From Ephydatia muelleri (Eukaryota; Porifera; Demospongiae; Spongillida; Spongillidae): 64,000 nucleotides of DNA. The DNA lies in contig JABACO010000003.1 in the NCBI GenBank assembly GCA_013339895.1, forward strand, positions 12,287,754-12,351,753. Reading direction: 5' to 3'. The notes below the pieces were generated by a model. The model was not told the DNA's origin. It did no database searches and saw only the letters and a program-made list of their open reading frames with translations. Made by a program: the position numbers and the translations under genes. This document shows positions 63,251-64,000 of the stretch, one piece after another. The number at the start of each line of letters is the position of its first letter. The first letter of the stretch is position 1.

Positions 63251-64000
63251 GATTGTTCATAAACTTTTAACACTGTAATAACTTGGAAAGAAATTAATAA
63301 TAATTACATTCAAAATAATGTTTCATTCTTTGGATCATTTTGGTCACCATGCTTTGTCTGACATGGTTTCTCGCTACAACAGAATCTGAGACACCCTTTT
63401 TGAGTTCTGTCAGCATGCATGCCTGGGTGCATGGCTCGAAGACAGAAGCAGCCTGGGTCATGAGGCACGGCAAATGCGTCCTGCCAATATCCTCATCTTT
63501 ACATGTAACTGGGAGTTGGGCAAACCAGCAGCAGTTGATCTTTGCATCACATCCCCGCTTAATTACAAAACCTTTCATTTAGCGTGTGTGATGTCAGCAC
63601 GCAGGCAGAAAAGAGAAAGCACCCCAGTAATGATGCAACATGTTCAGAGTTAGGCTGGGTTTCTGGCGGTAGAATCATTTGGATGTTGGGGATTCAACGT
63701 AGCTTGCTGGAAGACTGGCCGCTAGACTGAGGCAGCCCAAGTCCATCACAGATCTATGGTAGATTGAATTGGACCCTGATCAGAGCAAACTCCAGAGCCA
63801 TTCTGTCTAGAGTATGTGTTTAGCTTTGCTGTGTGTGTTTATGTAATATTGTGTACATGTAATCCCGAGCATATGGCATCGGCTCTGACATCCCAGCTTA
63901 ACTATAGGTCGACAATCAGCTGTTCAGACATAGTCGTTGTGTATTTTGTGTGTGCTCATTTACATAGTAGTAATAGCGTGCATTACCTGCTGTGGTGCTG
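63251..64000. other. No gene recognised
   Basis: Possibly more repeat DNA. A minus-strand open stretch at 63294-63578 is not recognisable. Confidence 0.4.

Overview
The window is metazoan genomic DNA: AT-rich, with spliced genes (GT...AG introns), many short introns, and a heavy load of eukaryotic transposons (piggyBac, hAT, PIF/Harbinger, IS4/IS5-like DDE and one LTR retrotransposon). I cannot name the species. The element mix and frequent palindromes such as ACATGT suit a marine invertebrate, possibly a sponge or cnidarian, but this is inference.

The backbone is one host gene on the + strand, mitochondrial aspartyl-tRNA synthetase (DARS2). Sixteen exons can be placed from 1312 to 49976, and their reading frame is kept across every junction (1599 nt, 532 codons plus stop). 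The mitochondrial targeting peptide and most of the anticodon-binding OB fold are not seen and probably lie upstream. Under 4% of the roughly 48.7 kb gene span is coding; the introns are packed with mobile elements.

Layout. 1-6.6 kb: exons 1-2, hairpins, little else. 6.6-7.8 kb: decayed piggyBac. 8.2-8.75 kb: exons 3-4. 9.0-14.4 kb: a piggyBac (TTAA target duplication) carrying a nested hAT whose five-exon transposase gene still looks open. 14.6-15.3 kb: exons 5-6. 16.2-28.5 kb: an old hAT that received three separate insertions: a Ty3/gypsy-class LTR element with integrase before reverse transcriptase (Gmr1-like order; TSD TTTAC), a piggyBac flanked by TATA, and another hAT (TSD ACCATAAC). 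29.4-31 kb: hAT (ZNF862-like) and PIF/Harbinger remnants. 31.8-33.0 kb: exons 7-9. 33.1-35.7 kb: a TTAA-bounded element with nested inverted repeats and a minisatellite. 35.9-39.5 kb: exons 10-12. 40.25-44.13 kb: a long-TIR DNA transposon. 44.2-44.9 kb: exons 13-14. 45.0-47.2 kb: a third TTAA-bounded piggyBac. 48.1-50.0 kb: the last two exons.

Downstream of DARS2 is a small three-exon coiled-coil gene on the - strand (51587-53156). An 822-bp hAT-derived element carrying a perfect 84-bp palindrome follows, then a DDE_Tnp_4 transposase remnant. Possible first and internal exons of an unidentified - strand gene lie at 58.8-60.3 kb. The right end holds CAC and GT microsatellites, dispersed repeats and Ty3/gypsy reverse-transcriptase fragments. 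Most coding-capable elements inside DARS2 are antisense to it. No RNA genes, CRISPR arrays or prokaryotic features were seen.
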